The position numbers and the translations under genes are program-made. A DNA stretch of 64,000 bases from Candidatus Enterococcus ferrettii. GTDB taxonomy: Bacteria; Bacillota; Bacilli; Lactobacillales; Enterococcaceae. The stretch covers positions 26,254 to 90,253 of the forward strand of contig NZ_JAFREL010000042.1 of NCBI RefSeq assembly GCF_017377655.1, read 5' to 3'. Below are positions 36,711 through 45,462 of this stretch, piece by piece (position 1 is the first letter of the stretch; each line of letters starts with the position of its first letter). Below the pieces are notes generated by a model that was not told where the DNA came from, made no database searches, and saw only the letters and a program-made list of their open reading frames with translations.

Positions 36711-37817
36711 TTATTTAATTCGTTCCAAAGCTTGCTTCAAATCTTCAATTAAATCATCAGAGTCCTCAATCCCAATCGACAACCGTAATAAATTATCGGT
36801 TAATCCGTATGACTCTCGTAATTCCTGTGGGATTTCCGCATGGGTTTGAGTTGTTGGATAAGTTACCAAACTCTCCACGCTGCCAAGACTTTCAGCAAAG
36901 GTAAACAATTTCAAAGCCGACAGAAAAGCAGAAATCTGCTCCGCGGTTTTTAATTTGAAGCTAATCATGCTGCCTTTCCCAGGATAAAATATTTGCTGGA
37001 TTGCTGTGTGTTCTTGTAAGAAACCTGAGATTACTTGTGCATTTTTCTCTTGTTGATTGACACGCAGTTTTAATGTTTTTAATCCTCGAATTAATAGCCA
37101 ACAATCAAATGGTGCCAAAACCGCACCAGTCGTATTCAAAATGTACGCCAACCTTTCTCCGATTTCAGCTGAATTTGTGACTACTGCTCCAGCCAGTAAA
37201 TCATTATGTCCACCTAAAAACTTAGTTGCTGAATGAATTACAATATCAGCACCTAAATTTAGTGGTTTTTGAATAATAGGGGTCAAAAAGGTATTATCAA
37301 CAATTACCAAACAGTTCTGATCCTTAGCAAGTTTTACAACATAAGAAATGTCTACTTCATTCATTAAAGGGTTAGTTGGTGTCTCGATAAATACTCCAGC
37401 AAATTCTGAACGAATTTTAGCTTTGTAATCATCAATCGTATCAAAATACTCAAATTGATAGCTGCCTTTGTTTGCAAGTGCATTAAAGTAACGATAACTG
37501 CCTCCGTAAAGATCTCGGGAAACCAAGAAACAGCTGCCAACGGGAAATAACTCGAAAACTAATTGGATTGCACTCATTCCTGAACTAGTTGCAAAGCCAT
37601 GCGTTCCGTTTTCTAATTCAGCTAAAGCATTTTCAAGCACTTGACGAGTTGGATTAGCTGTACGAGTGTAATCGAAACCAGTACTTTGTCCCAATTTGGG
37701 ATGTGCATAGGTAGTCGAAAGATAAATCGGGGTATTGACTGCTCCTGTTTGATCATTGGCATGATTACCGATTTGAGCTAGTTGTGTTGCAGTTTGCCAA
37801 TTATTTTTGTTAGACAT
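36711..37817 (-). CDS. Trans-sulfuration PLP enzyme (cystathionine beta-lyase/gamma-synthase family)
   Basis: A 368-residue Cys/Met-metabolism PLP enzyme. The start MSNKNNWQTATQLAQIG at 37817 is fixed by GAGGAGG. Motifs include YTRTANPTR, the SSGMSAIQ phosphate loop and the PLP-lysine motif IHSATKFLGGHND. The family includes cystathionine gamma-synthase, beta-lyase and gamma-lyase; sequence alone does not separate them. It overlaps the LysR gene by eight bases and shares its Met-specific T-box, so it most likely makes homocysteine for the MetE encoded opposite. Confidence 0.88.
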   Translation of the reverse strand: MSNKNNWQTATQLAQIGNHANDQTGAVNTPIYLSTTYAHPKLGQSTGFDYTRTANPTRQVLENALAELENGTHGFATSSGMSAIQLVFELFPVGSCFLVSRDLYGGSYRYFNALANKGSYQFEYFDTIDDYKAKIRSEFAGVFIETPTNPLMNEVDISYVVKLAKDQNCLVIVDNTFLTPIIQKPLNLGADIVIHSATKFLGGHNDLLAGAVVTNSAEIGERLAYILNTTGAVLAPFDCWLLIRGLKTLKLRVNQQEKNAQVISGFLQEHTAIQQIFYPGKGSMISFKLKTAEQISAFLSALKLFTFAESLGSVESLVTYPTTQTHAEIPQELRESYGLTDNLLRLSIGIEDSDDLIEDLKQALERIK

Positions 37818-38748
37818 GGGTTTCCTCCTCAATAGTCGCAAAGCCATAATCGCGAATATGTTTCTTCAATGTATTTAGATAATGCTGACCTAGTACAGAC
37901 AAATGACTCCGCTTGCTTTTAATCCAGCCAATTTCCATCCGATCAGGAATAGTTAGTGGTATTGCCACGATACTGTCATCGTTCAATTCACGACTGATAA
38001 TTCCAGTACTGAAGGTGTATCCGTTCAAACCGACCATCAGATTAAAAATTGTCGCTCGATCGCTGACTTTAATATGCTTTTTGTAGGATCTAGTGCTGAG
38101 AATTTCCTCGGAAAAGTAGAACGAGTTGCTGTTGCCTTGTTCAAAGGACAAATAAGGTAAATTCTCTAGTTCTTCCAATGAAACAGAATTTTTATCCGCT
38201 AAAGGATTGTCTTTGCTGATAAAAATATGCGGTTCAGAAACAAATAGGGAAGAGAACACGAGATTCTTCTCTTCAAATAATTTCTCCAGAACCTTACGAT
38301 TAAAATCATTCAAAAACAGAATACCAATTTCACTGCGGAAGCTGGCTACATCTTCCAGAATATTTTGAGTCTCGGTTTCTCTTAAAGTAAATTGATAACA
38401 ATCGTCTTCATAAGCTTGAATAAATTCTACAAATGCGTGTACTGAGAACGCGTAGTGCTGGGAAGAGATCGATAAGCGAGACTCTCGTCTATCGAAATGT
38501 TTGTAACGCTTCTGCAGTAAGTCTACCTGATCGGTAACTTGTTTAGCATAGGTCAGAAACTCCCGACCTTCTTCAGTTAAGGACACTCCCAACTTGCTCC
38601 GGTGCAGCAGACAAATACCCATTTCGTTTTCCAACTCCTTGATAGCATTAGATAGTGTCGGCTGTGACAAGAACAAACATTTTGCTGCTTCATTGATAGA
38701 ACCAATTTCGACAATTTTTTCCAGATACTCCAGTTGTTGAATTCGCAT
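37810..38748 (-). CDS. LysR-family regulator of methionine/cysteine genes
   Basis: A 312-residue LysR-type protein. The N-terminal helix-turn-helix is IGSINEAAKCLFLSQPTLSNAIKELE-like (about 15-40), followed by the effector domain. AAGGAG lies before the ATG. It is the first gene after a Met T-box and is cotranscribed with the trans-sulfuration gene; metE-metF diverge from it. Regulators of this type (CmbR, MtaR, MetR) control sulfur amino-acid genes in related bacteria. Its effector is not evident. Confidence 0.88.
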   Translation of the reverse strand: MRIQQLEYLEKIVEIGSINEAAKCLFLSQPTLSNAIKELENEMGICLLHRSKLGVSLTEEGREFLTYAKQVTDQVDLLQKRYKHFDRRESRLSISSQHYAFSVHAFVEFIQAYEDDCYQFTLRETETQNILEDVASFRSEIGILFLNDFNRKVLEKLFEEKNLVFSSLFVSEPHIFISKDNPLADKNSVSLEELENLPYLSFEQGNSNSFYFSEEILSTRSYKKHIKVSDRATIFNLMVGLNGYTFSTGIISRELNDDSIVAIPLTIPDRMEIGWIKSKRSHLSVLGQHYLNTLKKHIRDYGFATIEEETHV

Positions 38749-38778
38749 ATACGCAGTCTCCTTTCATAAATAAACACA

Positions 38779-39058
38779 AAAAACGCCCTTTTTCTCATTA
38801 CAAGAAAAAGGGCGAAAGAATTCGCGTTACCACCTTCATTTGTCGCATCTTTGCAGATGGGACCTTAGCCAGTACGAGTTGTTCACTGATACTGCGTTGC
38901 GATAACGGGCACCTCCGTCAGCTGCTTGTGGTTTCACTCACTGCTGAATGCTCAAAGACCATCTTCCAAACGATCCCCATTACTTCTTTTCACCAACCGA
39001 AGCTCTCTTTCAAAATGGTTTTCTATTTGTACTCTTCTTTTCGACGCGTTGTTTATTG
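38779..39058 (-). ncRNA. T-box riboswitch leader, Met specifier (AUG)
   Basis: Read on the - strand. Stem I contains AGUA on its 5' side, the AGAGAG and GGUUGGUG elements, and on its 3' side GAAG-AUG-G, matching the usual GAA-N-specifier-purine layout; AUG is at 38960-38962. The lower stem AAAGA/UCUUU and upper stem CAAAU/GUUUG fit around this loop. The T-box AAGGUGGUAACGCG is at 38823-38836 and the terminator GCCCTTTTTCT/AGAAAAAGGGC plus T run at 38779-38815. Uncharged tRNA-Met should allow transcription of lysR and the trans-sulfuration gene. Confidence 0.92.
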
Positions 39059-39064
39059 TTTTAT

Positions 39065-39094
39065 ACTATAAGCAACTTTTTCTCATATGTCAAT
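39065..39094 (-). promoter_or_regulatory. Promoter of the T-box operon
   Basis: On the - strand, TTGACA (39089-39094) and TATAGT (39065-39070) are 18 bases apart, placing the start of the leader near 39058. Confidence 0.75.
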
Positions 39095-39222
39095 CATCTT
39101 CCTCATTTTTTTCTCATTTTTAGTTATAGAATAATTTTGTAACAGGTTATAAAAATTTACAGTTAGTCAGTAAAACTTAGCCGTGTTACAGTTCTTCTCA
39201 TAACTACTGAGGAGGCGATTCA

Positions 39223-41490
39223 ATGAAGACTACGGTTGTAGGATTTCCTAGAATTGGAGCAGATCGAGAATTAAAAAGAATTACGGAAAGCTATTTACAC
39301 CAAGAAAGTACTGCCGAAGAACTGATACAAGAGGGAAGACGTTTAAGAAAAGCTCATTGGCAACTGATGAGGAATGCTGGAATTGATTTGATTCCCAGCA
39401 ATGATTTTTCTTTCTATGATACAACTCTGGATACAGCTGTCTTATTAAATATTATTCCGAAACGTTATGCTGACTTAAAACTATCCACCTTAGATACTTA
39501 TTTTGCATTAGCAAGGGGATACCAAGGAGATGCGGGGGATGTAACTGCCTTGCCCATGAAGAAATGGTTTAATACCAACTATCATTATTTAGTCCCTGAA
39601 TTTGAAACAGATACCCAGGTGAAGGTAGTCGGCACAAAGATATTTGATGAATATTTGGAAGCAAAAACAAATGGAATTGAAACAAAACCAGTCATTTTAG
39701 GCCCTTTCACTTTAATTAAGTTGGCTGCTTTCAAGGGTACAACTTATCAGGAACACTTACCTCAATTAGTTGCTGCATATCAGGAAATTATCCATCGTCT
39801 GAGTCAGCAGGGAACGCAGTGGCTGCAGGTGGATGAACCCTATCTAGTGAAAGATTTATCAGAAGAGGATCGTTCTTTATTTCTGAAAATTTATCAAAAT
39901 TTGACCAATTCACCACGAAACATCAAGCTTTTGCTGCAAACTTATTTTGGTGATGTTCGAGACATTTACGAAGATCTCTTAGAACTGAACATTGATGGTA
40001 TTGGTTTAGATTTTGTAGAGGGCAAACACAGCCTAGAGCTAGTGACTGCTTCTGATTTTCCTGAAGATAAATTATTGTTTGCTGGAGTGATTAATGGAAA
40101 GAATATTTGGCGCAATGACTACCAAAAGTCGTTGATTTTGTTGGATAAACTACCACCGAAGCAATTCGTTCTCTCAACCTCTTGTTCCTTACTTCATGTT
40201 CCTTATTCCGTCGAACAAGAGTCATTTCCAGCCGAAATTACTAAGCACTTTTCTTTTGCTAAGGAAAAATTGACTGAGTTGAAGGAAGTAGCTGAAAATT
40301 TGGATCAAGAAACAGAAGGTTGGGGCTTTAACCAAAAATTATTCCGAGAGAACAGAATTGTTGAAAAAGAAGCACTTAGTAAGCAGCTAGCTGCCTTAAC
40401 CGAAAAAGATTTTCAACGACAGCCTGAATTCAGAACGAGAAACAGGCTTCAAAAACAGACCTTAGATTTACCACTATTACCAACCACCACTATTGGGTCA
40501 TTTCCCCAAACCCGGGAGGTTAAGTCGACACGAGCACGATTTAAAAAGCAGCAAATCAATAACGAGGATTATACAGCTTTTTTGAAAGAAAAAATTGCTG
40601 ATTGCGTAGCTTTTCAAGAAGAAATTGATTTGGACGTATTCGTCCACGGTGAATTTGAAAGAAATGATATGGTAGAGTACTTTGGTGAAAATCTGGATGG
40701 CTTCTTGTTTTCTAAAAAGGCCTGGGTACAGTCTTATGGGACACGGTGTGTAAAGCCGCCAATTATTTGGAGTGATGTTTCTCGTAAACAATCAATTACT
40801 GTGAAGTGGTCCACTTATGCACAAAGCTTAACTGATAAGCCAGTGAAGGGTATGTTAACAGGACCAGTAACTATTTTAAATTGGTCATTTCCGAGAGAGG
40901 ATATTTCAATTAAAGAGTCAACATTACAAATTGCTTTAGCTATTCAAGAAGAAGTTTTAGATTTGGAAGCTAACGGTATCAAGATTATCCAAATTGATGA
41001 AGCTGCCTTGAGGGAAAAGCTGCCATTACGAAAAAGCGACTGGTACGGAGAATATTTAGATTGGGCTATTCCAGCTTTTCGGTTAGTTCATAGCAAAGTA
41101 GCTCCTCAAACCCAAATTCATACCCATATGTGCTACAGCGAGTTTGCTGATATATTGCCGGCAATTGACCAAATGGATGCCGACGTAATTTCATTTGAAG
41201 CTTCTCGTTCCAATTTAGCCTTATTAGATGATTTAAAAGCTCAGAATTTCCAAACAGCTGTAGGACCAGGGGTTTATGATATTCATTCACCAAGGATTCC
41301 AGCTGTGAAGGAATTAGAAACAACTATAGAAACTTTATTAGAAAAAATCCCGACTGAAAAATTATGGATCAATCCTGATTGCGGATTGAAAACAAGGGGC
41401 GAAAAAGAAACATTTGAAAGCTTGGCTAATTTAACGCGTGCCGCCAAAGAAATAAGGGAGAGGTTGGTCAATGAAACCATCGAAAACTAG
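39223..41490 (+). CDS. metE: Cobalamin-independent methionine synthase
   Basis: A 755-residue MetE, the usual full length. It transfers a methyl group from 5-methyltetrahydrofolate polyglutamate to homocysteine. It begins [16 protein letters not shown], and the C-terminal barrel shows [49 protein letters not shown] and [10 protein letters not shown] with the zinc-binding His, Cys, Glu and Cys. GAGGAGG precedes the start. It overlaps metF by 20 bases. The divergent LysR regulator probably acts on the 160-bp spacer. Confidence 0.96.
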   Translation: MKTTVVGFPRIGADRELKRITESYLHQESTAEELIQEGRRLRKAHWQLMRNAGIDLIPSNDFSFYDTTLDTAVLLNIIPKRYADLKLSTLDTYFALARGYQGDAGDVTALPMKKWFNTNYHYLVPEFETDTQVKVVGTKIFDEYLEAKTNGIETKPVILGPFTLIKLAAFKGTTYQEHLPQLVAAYQEIIHRLSQQGTQWLQVDEPYLVKDLSEEDRSLFLKIYQNLTNSPRNIKLLLQTYFGDVRDIYEDLLELNIDGIGLDFVEGKHSLELVTASDFPEDKLLFAGVINGKNIWRNDYQKSLILLDKLPPKQFVLSTSCSLLHVPYSVEQESFPAEITKHFSFAKEKLTELKEVAENLDQETEGWGFNQKLFRENRIVEKEALSKQLAALTEKDFQRQPEFRTRNRLQKQTLDLPLLPTTTIGSFPQTREVKSTRARFKKQQINNEDYTAFLKEKIADCVAFQEEIDLDVFVHGEFERNDMVEYFGENLDGFLFSKKAWVQSYGTRCVKPPIIWSDVSRKQSITVKWSTYAQSLTDKPVKGMLTGPVTILNWSFPREDISIKESTLQIALAIQEEVLDLEANGIKIIQIDEAALREKLPLRKSDWYGEYLDWAIPAFRLVHSKVAPQTQIHTHMCYSEFADILPAIDQMDADVISFEASRSNLALLDDLKAQNFQTAVGPGVYDIHSPRIPAVKELETTIETLLEKIPTEKLWINPDCGLKTRGEKETFESLANLTRAAKEIRERLVNETIEN

Positions 41491-42352
41491 TTTATCCTTT
41501 GAAGTATTTCCTTCAACTTCGAAAGCTACCGATGACAGCTTGTTTGCTTCTTTGGAGCAGATGGAAGGTTTAGCACCCAATTTTATTAGTGTTACCTGCA
41601 GCAATCGGCAAGCTTCACTGGAAGATAGTACAGTAAAAATTGCTGAGCATATTCAACAACAGCATCAAGTAAATAGCATTGTTCATTTAACAGCTGCCTA
41701 TCTGAATAAAGGGGAGGTTGATACAATTTTGACCTCCCTGCAGCAAAAAAATCTTCAACATATCCTGGCTTTACGCGGCGATCTTTATCCTAATATTCCA
41801 CGAAGCACTGATTTTCCTTATGCCAGCGATTTGATAGACTACATTAAGAAGTGGGATCCAAGCTTTTCAATTTCGGCTGCTTGTTATCCGCAAGGTCATC
41901 CAGAATCACTCAACACAGTAGAGGACATCCATCATTTGAAGCTAAAAGTCGAGGCAGGCGCAGATCAACTGATTACTCAAATGTTTTTCGACAATCAGAA
42001 TTTTTATCAATTTCAGGAAAATTGCTGGTTAGCAGGAATTGAAGTACCTATATTAGCGGGTATTATGCCGATTATCAATAAACGGCAAGCCGAACGAATC
42101 CTTCGAACAGCAGATGTTCAACTGCCTAAAAAATTTCTAGCAATTTTAGATAAATATGCTGACAATCCTGTGGCTTTGCGAGATGCGGGAATGGCTTATG
42201 CAATTGATCAAATTGTTGATCTGGTAACACAAGGTGTATCGGGCATTCATTTGTATACAATGAATAAAGCAAAGATTGCCCGAACTATTTATGATGCAAC
42301 ACAATCATTGTTTGATTTGGAAACTAATAATACTGTAGTAGAATCAGCATAA
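41471..42352 (+). CDS. metF: Methylenetetrahydrofolate reductase
   Basis: A 293-residue MTHFR, supplying 5-methyltetrahydrofolate for MetE. It begins [20 protein letters not shown]; further motifs are [49 protein letters not shown] and ILAGIMPI. The start codon lies inside the end of metE, so the two are translationally coupled. A terminator overlaps its stop codon. Confidence 0.95.
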   Translation: MKPSKTSLSFEVFPSTSKATDDSLFASLEQMEGLAPNFISVTCSNRQASLEDSTVKIAEHIQQQHQVNSIVHLTAAYLNKGEVDTILTSLQQKNLQHILALRGDLYPNIPRSTDFPYASDLIDYIKKWDPSFSISAACYPQGHPESLNTVEDIHHLKLKVEAGADQLITQMFFDNQNFYQFQENCWLAGIEVPILAGIMPIINKRQAERILRTADVQLPKKFLAILDKYADNPVALRDAGMAYAIDQIVDLVTQGVSGIHLYTMNKAKIARTIYDATQSLFDLETNNTVVESA

Positions 42353-42374
42353 ATCTGCGTGCTGATTCTTTTTT
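42340..42374 (+). terminator. Terminator of metE-metF, overlapping the metF stop
   Basis: AGAATCAGCA and TGCTGATTCT form a 10-bp stem followed by TTTTT. The first arm encodes the last metF codons. Confidence 0.88.
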
Positions 42375-42564
42375 ATTCTCACTGAGAATATACGTTCCCG
42401 TAAATTGAATAATTTAACGAAAGAATCCTATCTCTCAGTAAATTGCAGGTACAATCGGTAAATCTTCTAAAAAGAATTAGTGGATACCTAATCAACGATT
42501 TTTTTAGATCATCAAACAAGATAAGAAGGCCTGAATGACTAGCTTTTGTTTAAAGATTCCTTTT

Positions 42565-42600
42565 CATCTTTCTAAAAAATGTACGTTTTTCGGAAAGATG
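42565..42600. repeat. 36-bp near-perfect palindrome
   Basis: The 36 bases starting CATCTTTCTAAAAAATGTAC are almost identical to their own reverse complement, with only three mismatched pairs, and centre on GTAC. No T run follows, and it stands about 200 bases after the metF terminator and 530 before xerS. It could be a recombinase or regulator site rather than a terminator. Confidence 0.7.
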
Positions 42601-42899
42601 GATATAATAGATTTTATCGAATAGATAATTATAGTCATATATAGGTCTAATTTGGTCAAAACAGTCATTTTTCTAAAAGGTTTAGTTGCCACTTTGCTTC
42701 ACTAATTTTCTGCCTCAAATTTTTTTGATTGACGCATTTTTTGTAAAAACTTCCTCATTATTAGCAACAATCAATTTACTTGGGTCGTTGCTAAGCTGAA
42801 AGCTAACCGAAGAAAAAGTTTGAGATAAAGCATTGTTGAAATCATTTTTTAGCTATTTTAAAGCATTTTTCGGGTTTAGACTTTCTGACGATTTCAAAT

Positions 42900-42965
42900 A
42901 GTGATTCATAAATATATTATGTAAACAAATCCCCCATCATTCTGAAAAGATGTGTTTTTTCAGAA
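42900..42965 (+). other. dif-like half-site followed by a palindrome, upstream of xerS
   Basis: Bases 42900-42927 end in AAATATATTATGTAAACA; the right half (ATATATTATGTAAAC) is identical to that of the Bacillus subtilis dif site, while the XerC-side half is poorly matched. Immediately after, TTCTGAAAA-gatgtgtt-TTTTCAGAA (42940-42965) is a perfect 9-bp inverted repeat. Position next to a XerS gene and at the gene-strand switch makes a chromosome dimer resolution site plausible, but neither element is proven. Confidence 0.5.
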
Positions 42966-43046
42966 AAATAAAATAACGCCCTCAACACTTATTACCCCCT
43001 CCTATTATCTCCATTAAGGCATTTGAAAAAAATAAAATAAAAACAT

Positions 43047-43075
43047 TTGACAAATCGGTATATACCGACTATTAT
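43047..43075 (+). promoter_or_regulatory. xerS promoter with a palindromic operator in the spacer
   Basis: TTGACA (43047-43052), 17 bases, TATTAT (43070-43075). The spacer contains the perfect 14-bp palindrome TCGGTATATACCGA (43055-43068), ideally placed for a repressor. The regulator is not known. Confidence 0.8.
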
Positions 43076-43134
43076 TATAGTAAGAACTCTTCTTCTCATT
43101 ATTACAAATTTGGTCTATACAGGAAGGTGATTTT

Positions 43135-44232
43135 ATGTCCAAAGAAAAAGCCAATGAAAAAATTGATCAACTTCTTGATCGCATGCCCTCGTTCATTCAG
43201 GAATTTGTCGAAATAAAAAGCGCGGATGAATACTCGCCCAATACAATTCTTGAATACTTAAAAAATTATCAGCAGTTCTTTCAGTGGTTGATCCAACAAA
43301 AACATGTACCAGAAATTGAAATGAGCGCCATCTCTCCTGCTTCTTTAGACAATCTGCAGCTGCGAACGGCTACTCAATACAAGTCCTATCTACTAAGACG
43401 TAAAAAACAAAATACTCGTCAAATAAACCAAGACGGCTCAAAAAAGCAATCTAGCGATACCCTATCAAAAGTAACTATTCAACGGAATATCACCGCATTA
43501 AAGGTACTATTCAAATATTTAGCTGAGAGTTCCAACAATAGTCAAAACAAGCCCTATTTGACTCATGATATTATGCGAGAAATTGCTAATGTATCCGATC
43601 GTCGAACACTGCAATCACGAGCAGATATGATTGAAGATAAGCTCTTCTTAGGTGATGAAACGGAAAATTATCTGGAGTACATTCGCGATATTTATCCTAA
43701 AAATCTTTCCCCGCAAGCAATGAAATTTTATCGTCGGGATTGCGAACGGGACTTATCCATCAACGCTTTGATGCTTGCTTCTGGTCTTCGTTTATCAGAG
43801 GTAGTGAATATAGATCTTGACGATATCAACTTTGAACAAAATCGTGTGACGGTTGTTCGTAAGGGAAATAAAACTGATTCAGTACGAATTGCAGCCTTTG
43901 CTATGGAATATTTAGCTTCCTATCTTGCTATTCGCGAAGAACGGTATCATCCAGACAAATACGAGCTAGCTTTCTTCCTCTCAATTAGTAAAGGAAAAGC
44001 CAAGCGAATTACAGGATCGGCAATAGAGAAAATGGTCGAAAAATACTCAGCACAATTCAAAATCCGCGTAACTCCTCATAAATTGCGTCATACTTTGGCT
44101 ACCAGACTCTATCAGCAAACCAATAACCTGGTACTTACTGCCCAGCAGTTAGGGCACAGTTCAACTACGACTACAACATTGTATACACATATTGAGAGCG
44201 ATACGACAACAGATGCATTAAATCAATTGTAA
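43135..44232 (+). CDS. xerS: Tyrosine recombinase XerS
   Basis: A 365-residue tyrosine recombinase. The catalytic set is complete: Arg219 (SGLRLSE), Lys243 (VRKGNK), His315 and Arg318 (PHKLRHT), His341 (LGHSS) and Tyr350 (TLYTHI). An N-terminal SAM-like core-binding domain spans about 20-165. The stretch RADMIEDKLFLGDETENYL closely resembles streptococcal XerS, the single recombinase that resolves chromosome dimers at difSL beside its own gene. AGGAAGG precedes the ATG. It sits alone between terminators, at the point where gene orientation switches. An integrase of a mobile element is less likely, since no cargo or att repeats were found. Confidence 0.9.
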   Translation: MSKEKANEKIDQLLDRMPSFIQEFVEIKSADEYSPNTILEYLKNYQQFFQWLIQQKHVPEIEMSAISPASLDNLQLRTATQYKSYLLRRKKQNTRQINQDGSKKQSSDTLSKVTIQRNITALKVLFKYLAESSNNSQNKPYLTHDIMREIANVSDRRTLQSRADMIEDKLFLGDETENYLEYIRDIYPKNLSPQAMKFYRRDCERDLSINALMLASGLRLSEVVNIDLDDINFEQNRVTVVRKGNKTDSVRIAAFAMEYLASYLAIREERYHPDKYELAFFLSISKGKAKRITGSAIEKMVEKYSAQFKIRVTPHKLRHTLATRLYQQTNNLVLTAQQLGHSSTTTTTLYTHIESDTTTDALNQL

Positions 44233-44237
44233 AAAAA

Positions 44238-44280
44238 TAAACCAACCATAAAAACTAGATTTTTTATGGTTGGTTTATTA
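44238..44280 (+). terminator. Terminator after xerS
   Basis: TAAACCAACCATAAAAA and TTTTTATGGTTGGTTTA form a 17-bp perfect stem six bases after the stop codon. The loop is six bases. Confidence 0.88.
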
Positions 44281-44523
44281 GCTGTAGTTTATAAATTATA
44301 GCCTACAGGATTTTTCTATTTTAAGTCGTCCATTCGCTGCTGTTCTTTCTAGAAATTTTTGACACGCGAGAAAAAGATAGAACGCAAATCAAGTTTTTAA
44401 AGTACACGCAACTTATGCAGGAGTAGCTTTAATATCTGTTTATCCTAGTTGCAGGGCCATTGATAAAGTAACCCCTCACTTCGCTGACAGCAAATCTAAG
44501 CAACAATCAAGTTTATCAATCGC

Positions 44524-45462
44524 TCATTCTCGTCTTTCTTCAATGATATATCGTGGCCTTTTTTTGGTTTCCAAATAAATTTTTCCTGTATATTCACCAT
44601 GTAAACCCACCGCAGTCATGATAAAACCTGACAATATCCATTGCGTTATCATAAGCGATGCCCATCCTTGAACTGTATTCCCTAGCAATTTCAAAATTAA
44701 AACGTAGACCATGTATAAGATTCCGAATGCTGTACAAAGAAAACCTAAATTACGTATCCATTTCATCGGAGCGATCGATAAGCTGGTAATGCCGTTGAAC
44801 GCTAACGCTACCATCTTTTTAAGACTATATTTTGTGGAACCTTTTAACCGAACTTTCCTGTCATAATACACCTTAGAAGTTGGATAGCCCATCAATGGAA
44901 TCGTTCCTCTTAAAAAAAGATTTGTTTCTGTATAATCAGCCAGTGTATCCACCGCTCGTTGACTCAATAGTCGGAAATCAGCATGGTTAGGTATCATATC
45001 AATTCCTAAAAAACTTGAAAATTTGTAAAAGAACAATGCAGTATTTCGCTTAAACCAAGTATCATTTTTTCGTTCTCTTCGCACACCGGCAACTATCTCG
45101 TAGCCCTTGTTAAATTCGATAATCATTTCTTCGATTGCGTGAATATCGTCTTGCAGATCCGCGTCTATCGATACATAAATATCTGCTTGACCTCTTGTCT
45201 CCATCAAACCTGCTAACAAAGCATATTGATGCCCAAAATTACGACTAAATTTCAATCCGATAACCGGCAACCTATCTATAGATTCATCAATCAATTTCCA
45301 AGTGCGATCAGTACTTCCATCATCTACTAAAACAATTCGACTATCTTGTGTGATTAACTGTTGCGAAATTAACTTATTTAGATAATCAATTAATTGGTGC
45401 AGAAGAATTGGTATCATCGCTTCTTCGTTGTAACACGGAATTATCAGATAAAGAGTCTTCAC
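44524..45462 (-). CDS. Membrane glycosyltransferase, GtrB/DPM1-like (GT2)
   Basis: A 312-residue GT2 enzyme. The catalytic domain shows LIIPCYNEE, VLVDDGSTDRTW, SRNFGHQYALLAGL and SIDADLQDD; two C-terminal hydrophobic segments anchor it. Such proteins transfer a sugar from a nucleotide to undecaprenyl phosphate. The start is GTG at 45462 with AAGGAAG upstream, so it overlaps the preceding gene by 77 bases, a long overlap. It is the last gene of a three-gene - strand operon for sugar modification of a wall polymer or protein. Confidence 0.88.
   Translation of the reverse strand: MKTLYLIIPCYNEEAMIPILLHQLIDYLNKLISQQLITQDSRIVLVDDGSTDRTWKLIDESIDRLPVIGLKFSRNFGHQYALLAGLMETRGQADIYVSIDADLQDDIHAIEEMIIEFNKGYEIVAGVRRERKNDTWFKRNTALFFYKFSSFLGIDMIPNHADFRLLSQRAVDTLADYTETNLFLRGTIPLMGYPTSKVYYDRKVRLKGSTKYSLKKMVALAFNGITSLSIAPMKWIRNLGFLCTAFGILYMVYVLILKLLGNTVQGWASLMITQWILSGFIMTAVGLHGEYTGKIYLETKKRPRYIIEERRE

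Noticed and set aside
38926..39142. Two + strand frames of about 65 codons
   Set aside because: They lie over the T-box leader on the opposite strand and lack ribosome sites.
43135..44232. Integrase of a genomic island
   Set aside because: The sequence is XerS-like, no att direct repeats, tRNA or phage genes adjoin it, and gene orientation fits a terminus location.
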